Source of the DNA: UBA11986 sp031402435
GTDB taxonomy: Bacteria > Bacteroidota > Ignavibacteria > UBA10030 > UBA6906
Reading direction: 5' to 3'
Assembly: GCA_031402435.1 (NCBI GenBank)
Contig: JANNSJ010000058.1
Coordinates: forward strand, 62,001-126,000
DNA: 64,000 nucleotides
The notes beneath the pieces were generated by a model. The model saw only the letters and a program-made list of their open reading frames with translations, was not told the origin of the DNA and searched no databases. Positions 52,247-61,233 of this stretch are shown piece after piece. Both the position numbers and the translations under genes were made by a program. Positions within the stretch are counted from its first letter, which is position 1, and each line of letters starts with the position of its first letter.

Positions 52247-53931
52247 AAAAGACAATTAAGAAATCTCCTAAGAGGAAGTCAGCCAAGCCCAAGGGTAAGA
52301 AAGTAACGTACTCTAAAGCACGCGCCGTAAAGCGTCTGGTCAAAGAAAATCAAGACTTCATGACCTTCAAAGAGGCAAGCGAATGGGCGACCAATCACCT
52401 AAAGAAGAGCGTTACGACTTCCAACATCTCCTACTTAGTTCAATACGGACGAGTCAAGAAGTATGGAGAAAACGGTACAACAAGAATACGAAAGGCTGAT
52501 CTTGTAAAATACTATGAATCCTACAACGGTCGGCGAGAGGTTTCCTGGAAGAAACAGCTAGGCGGCGACTTGAACTGGCAGCTCTCGTTTGATCAGGTAA
52601 GGGAAATAGAAACAACAAAACATGTCCATCGATTGCACCCGTATAAGGGAAAATTTATACCTCAACTCGTTGAGTACTTCCTTGATGACCACATAGACTC
52701 TTTCAAGAAGGAAACCTATTTTTCAAAGGGCGATATAGTCCTTGATCCGTTTTGTGGTAGCGGAACTACTCTTGTTCAAAGTTCTGAACTCGGACTTCAT
52801 GCAATCGGAATAGATGTTTCAGAGTTTAATGCTCTGATAACAAATGTCAAAATTGGAAAGCATGACCTCTCCTTACTTCGGGACAGCATTAATACGATAA
52901 CTGAATCCTTGAAGAAATTGTTGTCTAGCAGTCATTCTGTTCAGTTCGAAAGTAGATTACTTGAAGAGTTATACAAGTTCAACAATCTGCACTTTCCAGT
53001 TCCTGGGTACAAATACAAGGTGAAGCGCAGAGAGATTGACGAGGACAAGTATGGCAACGAGAAGGCGAACAAATTCTTACCAATCTTTACGAAGCTTGTA
53101 AAAGAGTATAAGATTGCGCTCAGACAGGATCACCCATCGCAGACCTTCTTGGAGAAGTGGTATTCGGAACACGTTTTGAGCGAAATTGGCCACGTGTTCG
53201 AAGAAATTAAGAGAGTAAAGGAAAAGGGGACGCAAGATGTTCTACGAATCATACTTAGTAGAACAATTCGTTCCTGTCGTGCCACTACACACTCTGATCT
53301 CGCTACCCTCTTAGAACCGGTAACTTCAACATATTATTGTACAAAGCACGGAAAGATATGCAAGCCACTATTCTCTATCCTGAAATGGTGGGAGTTTTAT
53401 TCTCAGGATACTATCAAGAGGCTGGATGCTTTTGATAAGCTGAGGACTCTCACCCATCAACTCTGTCTTACTGGCGACAGTCGAACAATGGATATAGCAA
53501 GCGAGCTCGAATCAATTTCTCCCCAGATGGCTGAGATGGTACAGGAAAAGAAGATAGATGGGATTTTTTCGAGTCCCCCGTATGTTGGCTTGATTGACTA
53601 TCATGAACAGCACGCTTACGCGTACGATTTGTTCCAGTTTGAACGGAGAGATGAACTAGAAATCGGCAGGATGTATCGCGGCCAAGGAAAGGAAGCAAGA
53701 GACTCCTATGCCAAGGGGGTTTCTGATGTTCTAAACAACTGCAAGCGCTTCCTTGCTAAGGATTACGATGTTTTTCTCGTTGCCAACGATAGGTTTAATC
53801 TGTACCCAGGTATTGCTGCGATGAGTGGAATGCAAATCGTAAATCAATTCAAACGACCAGTTTTGAATAGAACAGAGAAGGACAAAGGAGCATATTCCGA
53901 GATCATCTTTCATTTGAAGTCTGAGTCATAA
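52243..53931 (+). CDS. type II DNA methyltransferase with N-terminal DNA-binding module
   Basis: Protein of 562 residues; GTG start overlapping the recN TGA by 4 bases. Residues 1-35 are Lys-rich; residues about 36-92 (FMTFKEASEWATNHL...RIRKADLVKYYESY) look like an excisionase/MerR-type winged helix-turn-helix. The AdoMet motif LDPFCGSGTT is at 167-176 and the catalytic SSPPY at 443-447, order I then IV with a long target-recognition region between. N4-cytosine or N6-adenine methylation is likely. The DNA is visibly AT-richer than recN and cysS, as expected for acquired DNA. It protects sites cut by the next gene product. Confidence 0.85.
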   Translation: MKKTIKKSPKRKSAKPKGKKVTYSKARAVKRLVKENQDFMTFKEASEWATNHLKKSVTTSNISYLVQYGRVKKYGENGTTRIRKADLVKYYESYNGRREVSWKKQLGGDLNWQLSFDQVREIETTKHVHRLHPYKGKFIPQLVEYFLDDHIDSFKKETYFSKGDIVLDPFCGSGTTLVQSSELGLHAIGIDVSEFNALITNVKIGKHDLSLLRDSINTITESLKKLLSSSHSVQFESRLLEELYKFNNLHFPVPGYKYKVKRREIDEDKYGNEKANKFLPIFTKLVKEYKIALRQDHPSQTFLEKWYSEHVLSEIGHVFEEIKRVKEKGTQDVLRIILSRTIRSCRATTHSDLATLLEPVTSTYYCTKHGKICKPLFSILKWWEFYSQDTIKRLDAFDKLRTLTHQLCLTGDSRTMDIASELESISPQMAEMVQEKKIDGIFSSPPYVGLIDYHEQHAYAYDLFQFERRDELEIGRMYRGQGKEARDSYAKGVSDVLNNCKRFLAKDYDVFLVANDRFNLYPGIAAMSGMQIVNQFKRPVLNRTEKDKGAYSEIIFHLKSES

Positions 53932-54713
53932 TGGCACTATCAAAGATTCAAATTCAGCACGTTGAAGCTGTTCTTCGAGACAGCCTTAGGAACAAGTTTC
54001 AGAACTACAACCCAGAGCCAGCCTCAATGCCATTTCATACAAGGCTGCTTGGTAAGGATAGACTGGCTCTATATTCATTCATACATTCGCTCAGCACGAA
54101 TTTTGGGACTTCCATATTTGAACCCGTGGCAAAAACGCTCGCATCCACAAGCTTTAAGCTGGCTGAATCTCATGTGACGGCAGGAGTTGAAATAAGCACT
54201 GAGGCTCAGCGCGAAATTCAGAGAATAATGGATGGTCTTACAACTGCTACGTCAATGCCTAACAAGAAAGAAGAAACTGAGAGGCTTCGTCGAGTTTGCA
54301 GAAAGGGCAAAATGGTCGATATTAATCTCACCAAGGTTGATGTGAAGCTGGTTTCTCACGATGATGAGGTTTATTTGATTGACATCAAAACGGCAAAACC
54401 AAATGCAGGGGGATTCAAAGAATTCAAAAGAACTTTACTAGAATGGGTTGCCACTACTCTTGCGGCCGATCCCAAAGTTCAGGTCAAAAGTATAATTGCG
54501 ATTCCTTATAACCCATATGAGCCACAGCAGTATAATCGCTGGACAATGCGTGGTATGTTGGATTTGGCGGAAGAACTAAAAGTTGCAGAAGAGTTTTGGG
54601 ATTTTGTGGGGAATCGCGGAACTTATGTTAGTTTACTCAAATGTTTTGAGAGAGTTGGGATTGAGCTTCGTGTCGAGATTGACGAATACTTTTCTAGATT
54701 TAAAGGATTGTAA
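53931..54713 (+). CDS. type II restriction endonuclease, TdeIII-like
   Basis: Protein of 260 residues; ATG overlaps the methyltransferase TAA by one base (TAATG). The likely catalytic core is VDVKL...VYLIDIKTAKPN, that is D137-x13-D151-I-K153, a PD-(D/E)xK variant. FHTRLLGKDRLALYSFIHSLSTNFGTSIFEPVA near the start resembles the TdeIII family (known members cut GGNCC); I am less sure of that label than of the nuclease call. cysS starts at the base after its stop. AT-rich like its partner. Confidence 0.72.
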   Translation: MALSKIQIQHVEAVLRDSLRNKFQNYNPEPASMPFHTRLLGKDRLALYSFIHSLSTNFGTSIFEPVAKTLASTSFKLAESHVTAGVEISTEAQREIQRIMDGLTTATSMPNKKEETERLRRVCRKGKMVDINLTKVDVKLVSHDDEVYLIDIKTAKPNAGGFKEFKRTLLEWVATTLAADPKVQVKSIIAIPYNPYEPQQYNRWTMRGMLDLAEELKVAEEFWDFVGNRGTYVSLLKCFERVGIELRVEIDEYFSRFKGL

Positions 54714-56165
54714 GTGACAGCCACCGTCCTCACTCTCTACAACACCCTCACCCGACAAAAAGAAGAATTCAAACCTCTCCACGAAGGCCACGTTGGTATG
54801 TACGTGTGTGGCCCGACGGTGTACGGCCACTCGCACATCGGTCATGCGAAGAGCTATGTTTCGTTTGATGTCATCGTCAGATACCTTCGCTATCGCGGGT
54901 ACAAGGTCACATACGTCCAGAACATCACAGATGTTGGCCATCTGCTTGGAGAAACCAACGAAGGAGAAGACCGGCTTCTGCGCCAGGGGCGTCTCGAACA
55001 AAAGCATCCGATGGAGATTGCCGAGTCGTACACGCGCAGCTACTTTGAGGACATGGATGCGCTGGGCGTTCTTCGTCCCGACATCTCGCCACGGGCAACA
55101 GGCCACATCATCGAGCAAATCGAAATCATCAAAACCCTGATCGGGAAAGGCTACGCCTACGAAGCCAACGGCTCCGTGTATTTCGATGTTGCAAAGGATC
55201 GCGAATACGGCAAGCTCTCCGGACGTAATACTGATGAGGCTGAGTCCGGCACGCGTGTGAACGTGAAGAGCGAGAAACATCACCCGAACGATTTTGCGTT
55301 GTGGAAGAAAGCCGAGCCTGAGCACATCATGCGTTGGCCGAGTCCGTGGGGTGTGGGCTTTCCCGGCTGGCACGTTGAATGTTCCGCGATGTCAATGAAA
55401 TATCTCGGCGAAACGTTCGACATCCATGGCGGCGGAATGGATAACCAGTTCCCTCATCACGAGTGTGAAATTGCCCAGAGCGAATGTGCCACAGGCAAAC
55501 CGTTCGCCCGCTACTGGATACACAACAACCTGGTGACTGTAAATAGCCAGAAGATGAGCAAGTCAATCGGCAACTTCATCTCGTTGAAAGACGCCTTCAA
55601 GAAATGGCGGCCGGAGGTGGTGCGTTTCTTCATTCTGCAGAGTCACTATCGCAGTACGCTGGATTTCAGCAATGAAGCAATTGATGGATCGGCCAAAGGT
55701 CTTGAGCGGCTGGTCAACACCATTCGCAATGTACGGGAACGACTGCGCGGTGCGACTGCGGATGGCGGCACGATTGATCTTTCCAAATTCAAATCCGATT
55801 TTCTCGCTTCGATGGATGACGACTTTAACGCACCACAGGCTGTCGCCACCCTCTTTGATATGAGCCGTGAAGTGAACCAGGCGTTGAGTTCAGGTTCTCT
55901 CAGTGCCACTTCGCTTCAGCAGATTCTCGATTTGTATCTTGAATTGGGAAATATTCTCGGCCTCAACTTACTGGAGACAAATTCATCGCAGGGAAGCAGT
56001 TCGAATCTCGACGCCCAGTTTATGGAACTGATTATCGCTCTGAGGCAGGAAATACGTGCGCAGAAACTTTGGCCGCTCTCTGACAAGATACGCGATGGTT
56101 TGGTGAAGTTGGGGATTGTATTGGAAGACAAGAAAGACGGTACTTCGTGGAAGCGAAACTCGTAG
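54714..56165 (+). CDS. cysS: cysteinyl-tRNA synthetase
   Basis: Protein of 483 residues from a GTG immediately after the endonuclease stop. Class I synthetase with zinc Cys C32 in CGPTVYGHSHIGHA, the HIGH motif at 41-44, further zinc ligands in GWHVECSAMS and HHECEIAQSE, and KMSKS near residue 280 (SQKMSKSIGN), then a helical anticodon domain. It charges tRNA-Cys. It presumably stood next to recN before the restriction-modification genes arrived. Confidence 0.96.
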   Translation: MTATVLTLYNTLTRQKEEFKPLHEGHVGMYVCGPTVYGHSHIGHAKSYVSFDVIVRYLRYRGYKVTYVQNITDVGHLLGETNEGEDRLLRQGRLEQKHPMEIAESYTRSYFEDMDALGVLRPDISPRATGHIIEQIEIIKTLIGKGYAYEANGSVYFDVAKDREYGKLSGRNTDEAESGTRVNVKSEKHHPNDFALWKKAEPEHIMRWPSPWGVGFPGWHVECSAMSMKYLGETFDIHGGGMDNQFPHHECEIAQSECATGKPFARYWIHNNLVTVNSQKMSKSIGNFISLKDAFKKWRPEVVRFFILQSHYRSTLDFSNEAIDGSAKGLERLVNTIRNVRERLRGATADGGTIDLSKFKSDFLASMDDDFNAPQAVATLFDMSREVNQALSSGSLSATSLQQILDLYLELGNILGLNLLETNSSQGSSSNLDAQFMELIIALRQEIRAQKLWPLSDKIRDGLVKLGIVLEDKKDGTSWKRNS

Positions 56166-56189
56166 CAGTTCTTTACTAACGAACGGCCT

Positions 56190-57773
56190 GTGGATTCCTT
56201 CAAGATCATCGCGAATGCCCACGTTATTACGTGCGATCCGAGCAACCGCGCGGGACGATATGACTTGCTCATCCGCGACAACCGCATCGCTGAAATCTCC
56301 GACACGCCCGGTCTCTTTACCTCCCTCCATCCGAACGCAACAGTTGTAGACGCTTCACACAAGCTCATCATTCCCGGCTTTGTGAACGCGCATTTCCATT
56401 CCGAAAGCGTGTTGCTGCGTGCAAGGACTGAAGGTGTTCATTTCTCCCTCTGGGGAGATAACATCGGAACACAAGAGTGCGTCAACGCGCTTCTCGATCC
56501 ACTCAACCACAACGATGTCCGGAATGTCCACCTCATGTCCTATTTTAGTCATCTCAAATCGGGAACGACCTGCGTGGGAGAATATGGTCTTCCCTTTAAG
56601 GAGGAGAGTTTTGGTCATGTGTTGCAGGCAATGGAAAGAACGGAAGTCAAAAATGTTGTGGCACTTCAAAACTGGGACCAGCTTGTAAAGGCAAGCGATG
56701 CAACGGGTGGTCGACATCGCTTTGTTGTGAACCTCGGAAAGGCAGAGGATTTCACAGTCTACAGCTTTGAGAATCTGATGCGTGCCGCAAGGGAACTCAA
56801 GATCCCGGTTCTTGCGCATGTTGCAGAACATCGAAGAGAGGTGGATTTTGTTAAGAGATCATTCCAAAAGAGTATCGTTGGAGTGTTGCAAGACTATAAC
56901 GTCGTAAATGCTGAAAACGTGTTCGTACATCTCAATCATTTAAGCAGTCAGGAAACAGAAATTATTGGTGAGGCTGGTGCATCTGCCGTTCTTTGTGCGC
57001 GGTCGGCAGCGTTCAAACGCATTGGTTATCCGGCGTTGCGTCACCTAGCAGCGCAAAGGATACGCCTTGCCGTCGGCACCGATTGGGGAAATGTTGATAT
57101 GTTGGAGGAGTTAACATTTCTGCACCAGTTGCATTTGCTGATCACGGGTATTCCGCCATTCTCTTTTCTTCAACTTCTTAGGATGGGAACAATTAATGGC
57201 GCTCACGCTCTTGGTCTTTCCGCCGAAACCGGATCGATTGAAGTTGGGAAAAAGGCAGACTTCGCGTTTTATTCTCTGAATGACATGCGGGTTCCCGCCA
57301 TCCCCGAATACGCGGATGCTGAATTTCTTTCATCACTCCTTATCAACCATCTTACAAGCCGCGACGTTTCAGACGTCATGATTGATGGTGAGTTTTACGT
57401 CGCCCAGGGCGAAGTAATGACGATGGCGGAAGAGGAGATTGTGCAGGGCTTCCGCGCAACCTATGCGAAGTTCTATCAGGACGAAGCAAGCAAGGCGTTG
57501 CTACCAGCGCCCGTCCAGCCCGATAGTTCGACACCCCGCCCTACACCGAAGATTTTACCGTTCACTTCCGTAGGAAGAACATCGCAATTGCCGGAAGAAG
57601 GGTTTGAGTCGGGCTTCCGTGTAGCCGGGAAACCACCGGCCGTACTTGATCTCAAACCGGCCAACATTAACACGGAACCCCCACCCGAAGCACCACAACC
57701 CAAGAGCGAAGCGCCACCATCCAAACCACACAAGGGTAGCTGGCTCACCTTTGGCGAGAACGAAGACTTCTAG
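56190..57773 (+). CDS. amidohydrolase family protein with proline-rich tail
   Basis: Protein of 527 residues from a GTG. The metal-dependent hydrolase fold is clear: N-terminal small beta domain, GFVNAHFHSESVLL (HxH), LAHVAEHRREVDF (third His), and GTDWGNVDMLEELTFLHQL (catalytic Asp), then a return to the small domain (SIEVGKKADFAFYSL). It resembles chlorohydrolase/SAH-deaminase-type enzymes. The last ~90 residues are a Pro-rich low-complexity tail ending GSWLTFGENEDF, not part of the enzyme fold. Substrate unknown. Confidence 0.83.
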   Translation: MDSFKIIANAHVITCDPSNRAGRYDLLIRDNRIAEISDTPGLFTSLHPNATVVDASHKLIIPGFVNAHFHSESVLLRARTEGVHFSLWGDNIGTQECVNALLDPLNHNDVRNVHLMSYFSHLKSGTTCVGEYGLPFKEESFGHVLQAMERTEVKNVVALQNWDQLVKASDATGGRHRFVVNLGKAEDFTVYSFENLMRAARELKIPVLAHVAEHRREVDFVKRSFQKSIVGVLQDYNVVNAENVFVHLNHLSSQETEIIGEAGASAVLCARSAAFKRIGYPALRHLAAQRIRLAVGTDWGNVDMLEELTFLHQLHLLITGIPPFSFLQLLRMGTINGAHALGLSAETGSIEVGKKADFAFYSLNDMRVPAIPEYADAEFLSSLLINHLTSRDVSDVMIDGEFYVAQGEVMTMAEEEIVQGFRATYAKFYQDEASKALLPAPVQPDSSTPRPTPKILPFTSVGRTSQLPEEGFESGFRVAGKPPAVLDLKPANINTEPPPEAPQPKSEAPPSKPHKGSWLTFGENEDF

Positions 57774-57792
57774 CGTCAGTAACGATTTGCAT

Positions 57793-57821
57793 TTGCCTTC
57801 AAGCCATCTCCCTCATACATT
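57793..57821 (+). promoter_or_regulatory. predicted promoter for the exported protein at 57858
   Basis: TTGCCT at 57793-57798, 17-base spacer, TACATT at 57816-57821, followed by a GAAGGAG ribosome binding site near 57845. Confidence 0.55.
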
Positions 57822-57857
57822 AGACTGTACCGATATGTAACGAAGAAGGAGTATGCA

Positions 57858-58634
57858 GTGGGGACAATCCATTTTATGCTAAGTCTTTTGTTTGCGATGG
57901 GCGCTTGCCAGAGAGTATACGCGCAGGGTTCTGCAGGTTCAGAAGGGGTTCTGGAGCCGCGTTATCTTGTCGATGTTCCCACGGCCGGCATGCTTGCCAA
58001 GGGAAGTTTTGCAATCGACATGGATTTCTACCAGGAAGGTGGAGTATTGTTGGGACTTTCGGCTGGCATTCTTGACAGACTGAGCTTCGGAGTTTCATAC
58101 GGCGGAACACACCTCATCGGCTCCGATGAACCGGTGATGAACTCCCTGCCCGGTATAAACATCAAGATCCGAATCATAGAAGAGAACGTTGCTCTTCCGG
58201 CGATCGTGCTGGGCTTTGATTCACAGGGTCGTGATGGATACATCACAACCTTGAGAAGGTACTCGATCAAGTCGCCGGGTGTTTTTGCAGCAGCGAGTAA
58301 GAATTATTCGTTGCTCGGATTCTTCAGTCTCCATGGCGGTGTCAACTATAGTTTCGAACGAGCTGATGATGACAGGGACTTCAATGTCTTTGCAGGGATA
58401 GAAAAGTCCGTTGGGGGTGTTGTCTCTCTTGTGTTGGAATACAATCTTGGCGCCAATGACAGCGATGGAAAAGCAATCGGGAAAGGTCGTGGCTATCTGA
58501 ACGCCGGCGTCAAATGTTCAGTCGGTGGAGGATTGACGCTTGCCGTGTGCCTGAAGGACCTTGCGAGGAACAGCCGCAATGAAGTTGCCGTTGCCAACAG
58601 AACAGTAAAGCTTGAGTATGCAAAATCTTTTTAG
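57858..58634 (+). CDS. exported beta-strand-rich protein, YjbH-like
   Basis: Protein of 258 residues from a GTG with GAAGGAG upstream. Signal peptide about 1-22 (cleavage near VYAQ). The mature part begins EPRYLVDVPTAGMLAKGSFAIDMDFYQEGG and continues with alternating strands ending in NRTVKLEYAKSF, consistent with an outer-membrane or periplasm-facing barrel of the YjbH/'DUF' type. No catalytic residues are evident. It has its own promoter and no clear terminator. Confidence 0.65.
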   Translation: MGTIHFMLSLLFAMGACQRVYAQGSAGSEGVLEPRYLVDVPTAGMLAKGSFAIDMDFYQEGGVLLGLSAGILDRLSFGVSYGGTHLIGSDEPVMNSLPGINIKIRIIEENVALPAIVLGFDSQGRDGYITTLRRYSIKSPGVFAAASKNYSLLGFFSLHGGVNYSFERADDDRDFNVFAGIEKSVGGVVSLVLEYNLGANDSDGKAIGKGRGYLNAGVKCSVGGGLTLAVCLKDLARNSRNEVAVANRTVKLEYAKSF

Positions 58635-58658
58635 TCGCAAGGAGATCCTTCCGAACTG

Positions 58659-58688
58659 TTGTGAATTGTGAACGCCAATCGCTATCTT
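58659..58688 (+). promoter_or_regulatory. predicted promoter for the lipoprotein gene
   Basis: TTGTGA at 58659-58664, 18-base spacer, TATCTT at 58683-58688 (then GT). It leaves an untranslated leader of about 145 bases in which I see no clear structure. The rest of the 205-base gap shows nothing else. Confidence 0.45.
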
Positions 58689-58839
58689 GTACAGTAATAA
58701 GCACAAGCGACGAACGGCAACAGGTCAAAAGCAACCGAATTTCATGGGTTTTTGCAGATACCATACTACCTAATGAGTGGCACCAATATTGTACTAACAT
58801 ATAGTGGTTAACCAACGTAACGGAAGTGAGGGTAATACA

Positions 58840-59733
58840 ATGATACGAAGTTTACACCGACTGCTTCTCCCGGCTATTTCGCTTGGATCATTCCTTTGGC
58901 TTACCGGCTGCTATACGCAGGTGGGAACAACGCAAGATGAACGCCGCTACGACGAGGAATATTCCGCCACTGAGAGTGACACCACCGGCGACAACTATGA
59001 GCAATCGTATACGGATAACTATGGCGAATACGATAACGAGGCGTCGGGATATCGGGCGGGTTTTGATTACTACTACCCTGCCTTTGGATTTGGTTTCTCA
59101 ACGTATGACCCGTGGTATTGGAGACAGAGCGGATGGTATTACTATGATCCATTCGTCTGCGGTACATACTATCCCGCTGTGTATTCCGGCTATCCTTATT
59201 GGCAACCACATGGAACTTATTTTAATCCCGGTTACCGTTATCGCACGTCGTACGCTTCCGGAGGCGGAGGGAGACGCGGGTACGGTACGACGAGAACCGT
59301 TGGAACAACGCGAGGCGGTGGTGTGGTACGAGGAAGCGGAAGAGATGAGGGTGGCTCTCGAGGCGGCTCCTCGGGCACAGTTGATTTGCCGACAGGGTAC
59401 AAAGCATCTTCAGGTACTCGTAACAATCCACCGGCAGCAACACCTTCACCAAGAGTGTCAACGGGGAGGAAGAGCAGTGATGCTCCTCGTAGCGGAACGA
59501 GAACCAATACCGGCGGTCGAAGTGGCAATACGCGTACAGGAAGCAAGGAAGGCAGCCGAAGTTCGCAGCCGCGAACATACACACCGCCGCCCAAGGAGAA
59601 TGGCGCCGATCGGGGTGGGTCCGGTCGTACATATTCACCGCCGGCGACAACTCCGCCACAGCAAAGCGCACCGCCAAGTGATGCCGGAAGATCCGTGTCG
59701 AGTGGTGGATCACGCGGAGGGAGAAGTCGATAG
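58840..59733 (+). CDS. low-complexity lipoprotein
   Basis: Protein of 297 residues from the ATG at 58840 (GAGGG upstream); an earlier in-frame start at 58804 would put residues before the signal peptide. Lipobox LTGC at 21-24 marks lipidation at C24. Mature residues 25-75 are Asp/Glu/Tyr-rich; 75-150 are aromatic (YYYPAFGFGFSTYDPWYW, PVYS-type Tyr/Trp/Pro); 150-297 are Gly/Arg/Ser/Thr/Pro-rich and strongly basic, ending RGGRSR. No enzyme motif. Probably a surface or periplasmic structural or binding lipoprotein. The next gene follows after 50 bases. Confidence 0.75.
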   Translation: MIRSLHRLLLPAISLGSFLWLTGCYTQVGTTQDERRYDEEYSATESDTTGDNYEQSYTDNYGEYDNEASGYRAGFDYYYPAFGFGFSTYDPWYWRQSGWYYYDPFVCGTYYPAVYSGYPYWQPHGTYFNPGYRYRTSYASGGGGRRGYGTTRTVGTTRGGGVVRGSGRDEGGSRGGSSGTVDLPTGYKASSGTRNNPPAATPSPRVSTGRKSSDAPRSGTRTNTGGRSGNTRTGSKEGSRSSQPRTYTPPPKENGADRGGSGRTYSPPATTPPQQSAPPSDAGRSVSSGGSRGGRSR

Positions 59734-59783
59734 GTGTTGGAAGAAACATTCAGCGAGATGAATAGAGAGGGTGCAGAAGATCT

Positions 59784-61196
59784 ATGAAACGTTTTATTGT
59801 GTTGATGACGATAGTGTGCAGTATTGGAACACCGGCATTCGGTCAGTTTATCGAGGATGCGTTGCGATTCTCAACGCCGGGTTTGGGTGTTGGTGCTCGC
59901 GCACTGGGAATGGGTGGCGCATACGTAGGCGTTGCCAATGATTACAGTGCCTTGTATTGGAACCCCGCCGGCCTTTCGCAATTGCAATACGGTGAGTTTT
60001 CATTTGGTCTCTCACATCTCAATTACCGTGATGGTAGTACCTTTCTTTCGGGTGCCCAGTCGCTTACAAGTAATGCGACCAAGCTGAATTCGCTTGGCAT
60101 TGCCTATCCGGTGCCCGTGCGAAGAGGATCACTTGTGCTTGCATTTGGGTATCAACGCCAGAGTGATTTTACGACTGGCGTCTCTTTTAAAGGATATAAT
60201 CCCGGGGGCAGCATTATCCAATCGTGGGCTCCCAATGGGACACCCTATCCCGATGACGTGACACTTGCAGAAGATCTCAAACTTGCCATTGCCGATACAG
60301 TATCAGGGAACTTCAATAGCCCAATCACCGGACGTTTGACACAACTTGGCAAAGTGCTGGAAGAGGGCGGACTCAATAATTGGTCTGCCGGTGGTGCGAT
60401 GGATGTTGCAAAAAATATGTCGCTGGGTGTTACTTTCACGTATGTTTCGGGTACGTACAAGTACACACGTAATTACAAGGAACAGGATAACAACAACGTG
60501 TACACAACATTCCCGTTCGACTTTGATGAGTTGGTAGTGGATGATGAAGTTGAGAGCGATATCTCCGGAGCAAATGCGAAGTTCGGATTTATGTATCGCG
60601 AACCCGATCGGTTCAGAGTAGGCGTCACGATCAAGACACCGACGTCTTTCCGGATCAAAGAAACGTTCAATACCACAGCGCAAAGCTACTTTGACAACGG
60701 TGAGACCTTCGGGCCGTTCGACGGACCAGCCTCAAATGAATACGATGTTCTCACTCCCTGGGTGTTCAGTGCTGGTGCATCGGTAACAGTCCGGCAACTG
60801 GTGTTGTCGGGAGACATTGAATACACAGATTGGACACAGATGGAATTCCAGGATGCCAACAGAGATCTCTTGGCCAAGAACAAGGACATCAAGGACTTCT
60901 TGCGAGCGACGGCGAACCTGCGCGCCGGCGCCGAGTATGATTTCCAATCCGCGGGTGTTCGTGTGCGGGGCGGATTCATCTATAGCCCCTCGCCGTATCA
61001 GGGAGACCCATCGTCCTTCGATCAGAAGTATATTACAGCAGGCATCGGTGTACTTCTTGGGGAATCAGCCATGTTGGATATAGGCTATGCCCGTGGCTGG
61101 TGGAACACGTATCGAATCAGCTATGACGGCGGCCCCCGTGTCAACGAAAAAATCACAGCAAACAATTTCCTGGCCACGCTTTCCTTCCGATTCTAG
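59784..61196 (+). CDS. PorV/OmpP1-FadL family outer-membrane protein
   Basis: Protein of 470 residues with a signal peptide (about 1-21). The mature N-terminus (RFSTPGLGVGARALGMGGAYVGVANDYSALYWNPAGL) is the hallmark of the PorV/UPF0164 and FadL-like 14-strand barrels. It ends in a strand with terminal Phe (FLATLSFRF). PorV shuttles substrates in type IX secretion, which fits the two T9SS cargo proteins in the window; hydrophobic-compound transport is the other possibility. An intrinsic terminator follows at 61234. Confidence 0.82.
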   Translation: MKRFIVLMTIVCSIGTPAFGQFIEDALRFSTPGLGVGARALGMGGAYVGVANDYSALYWNPAGLSQLQYGEFSFGLSHLNYRDGSTFLSGAQSLTSNATKLNSLGIAYPVPVRRGSLVLAFGYQRQSDFTTGVSFKGYNPGGSIIQSWAPNGTPYPDDVTLAEDLKLAIADTVSGNFNSPITGRLTQLGKVLEEGGLNNWSAGGAMDVAKNMSLGVTFTYVSGTYKYTRNYKEQDNNNVYTTFPFDFDELVVDDEVESDISGANAKFGFMYREPDRFRVGVTIKTPTSFRIKETFNTTAQSYFDNGETFGPFDGPASNEYDVLTPWVFSAGASVTVRQLVLSGDIEYTDWTQMEFQDANRDLLAKNKDIKDFLRATANLRAGAEYDFQSAGVRVRGGFIYSPSPYQGDPSSFDQKYITAGIGVLLGESAMLDIGYARGWWNTYRISYDGGPRVNEKITANNFLATLSFRF

Positions 61197-61204
61197 CGAT
61201 TCCG

Positions 61205-61233
61205 TTGCAAGAGTAGACTGCTTTCGATATATT
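61205..61233 (+). promoter_or_regulatory. predicted promoter for the penicillin acylase gene
   Basis: TTGCAA at 61205-61210, 17-base spacer, TATATT at 61228-61233. The expected start, about base 61240, lies within the left arm of the terminator hairpin. Confidence 0.55.
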
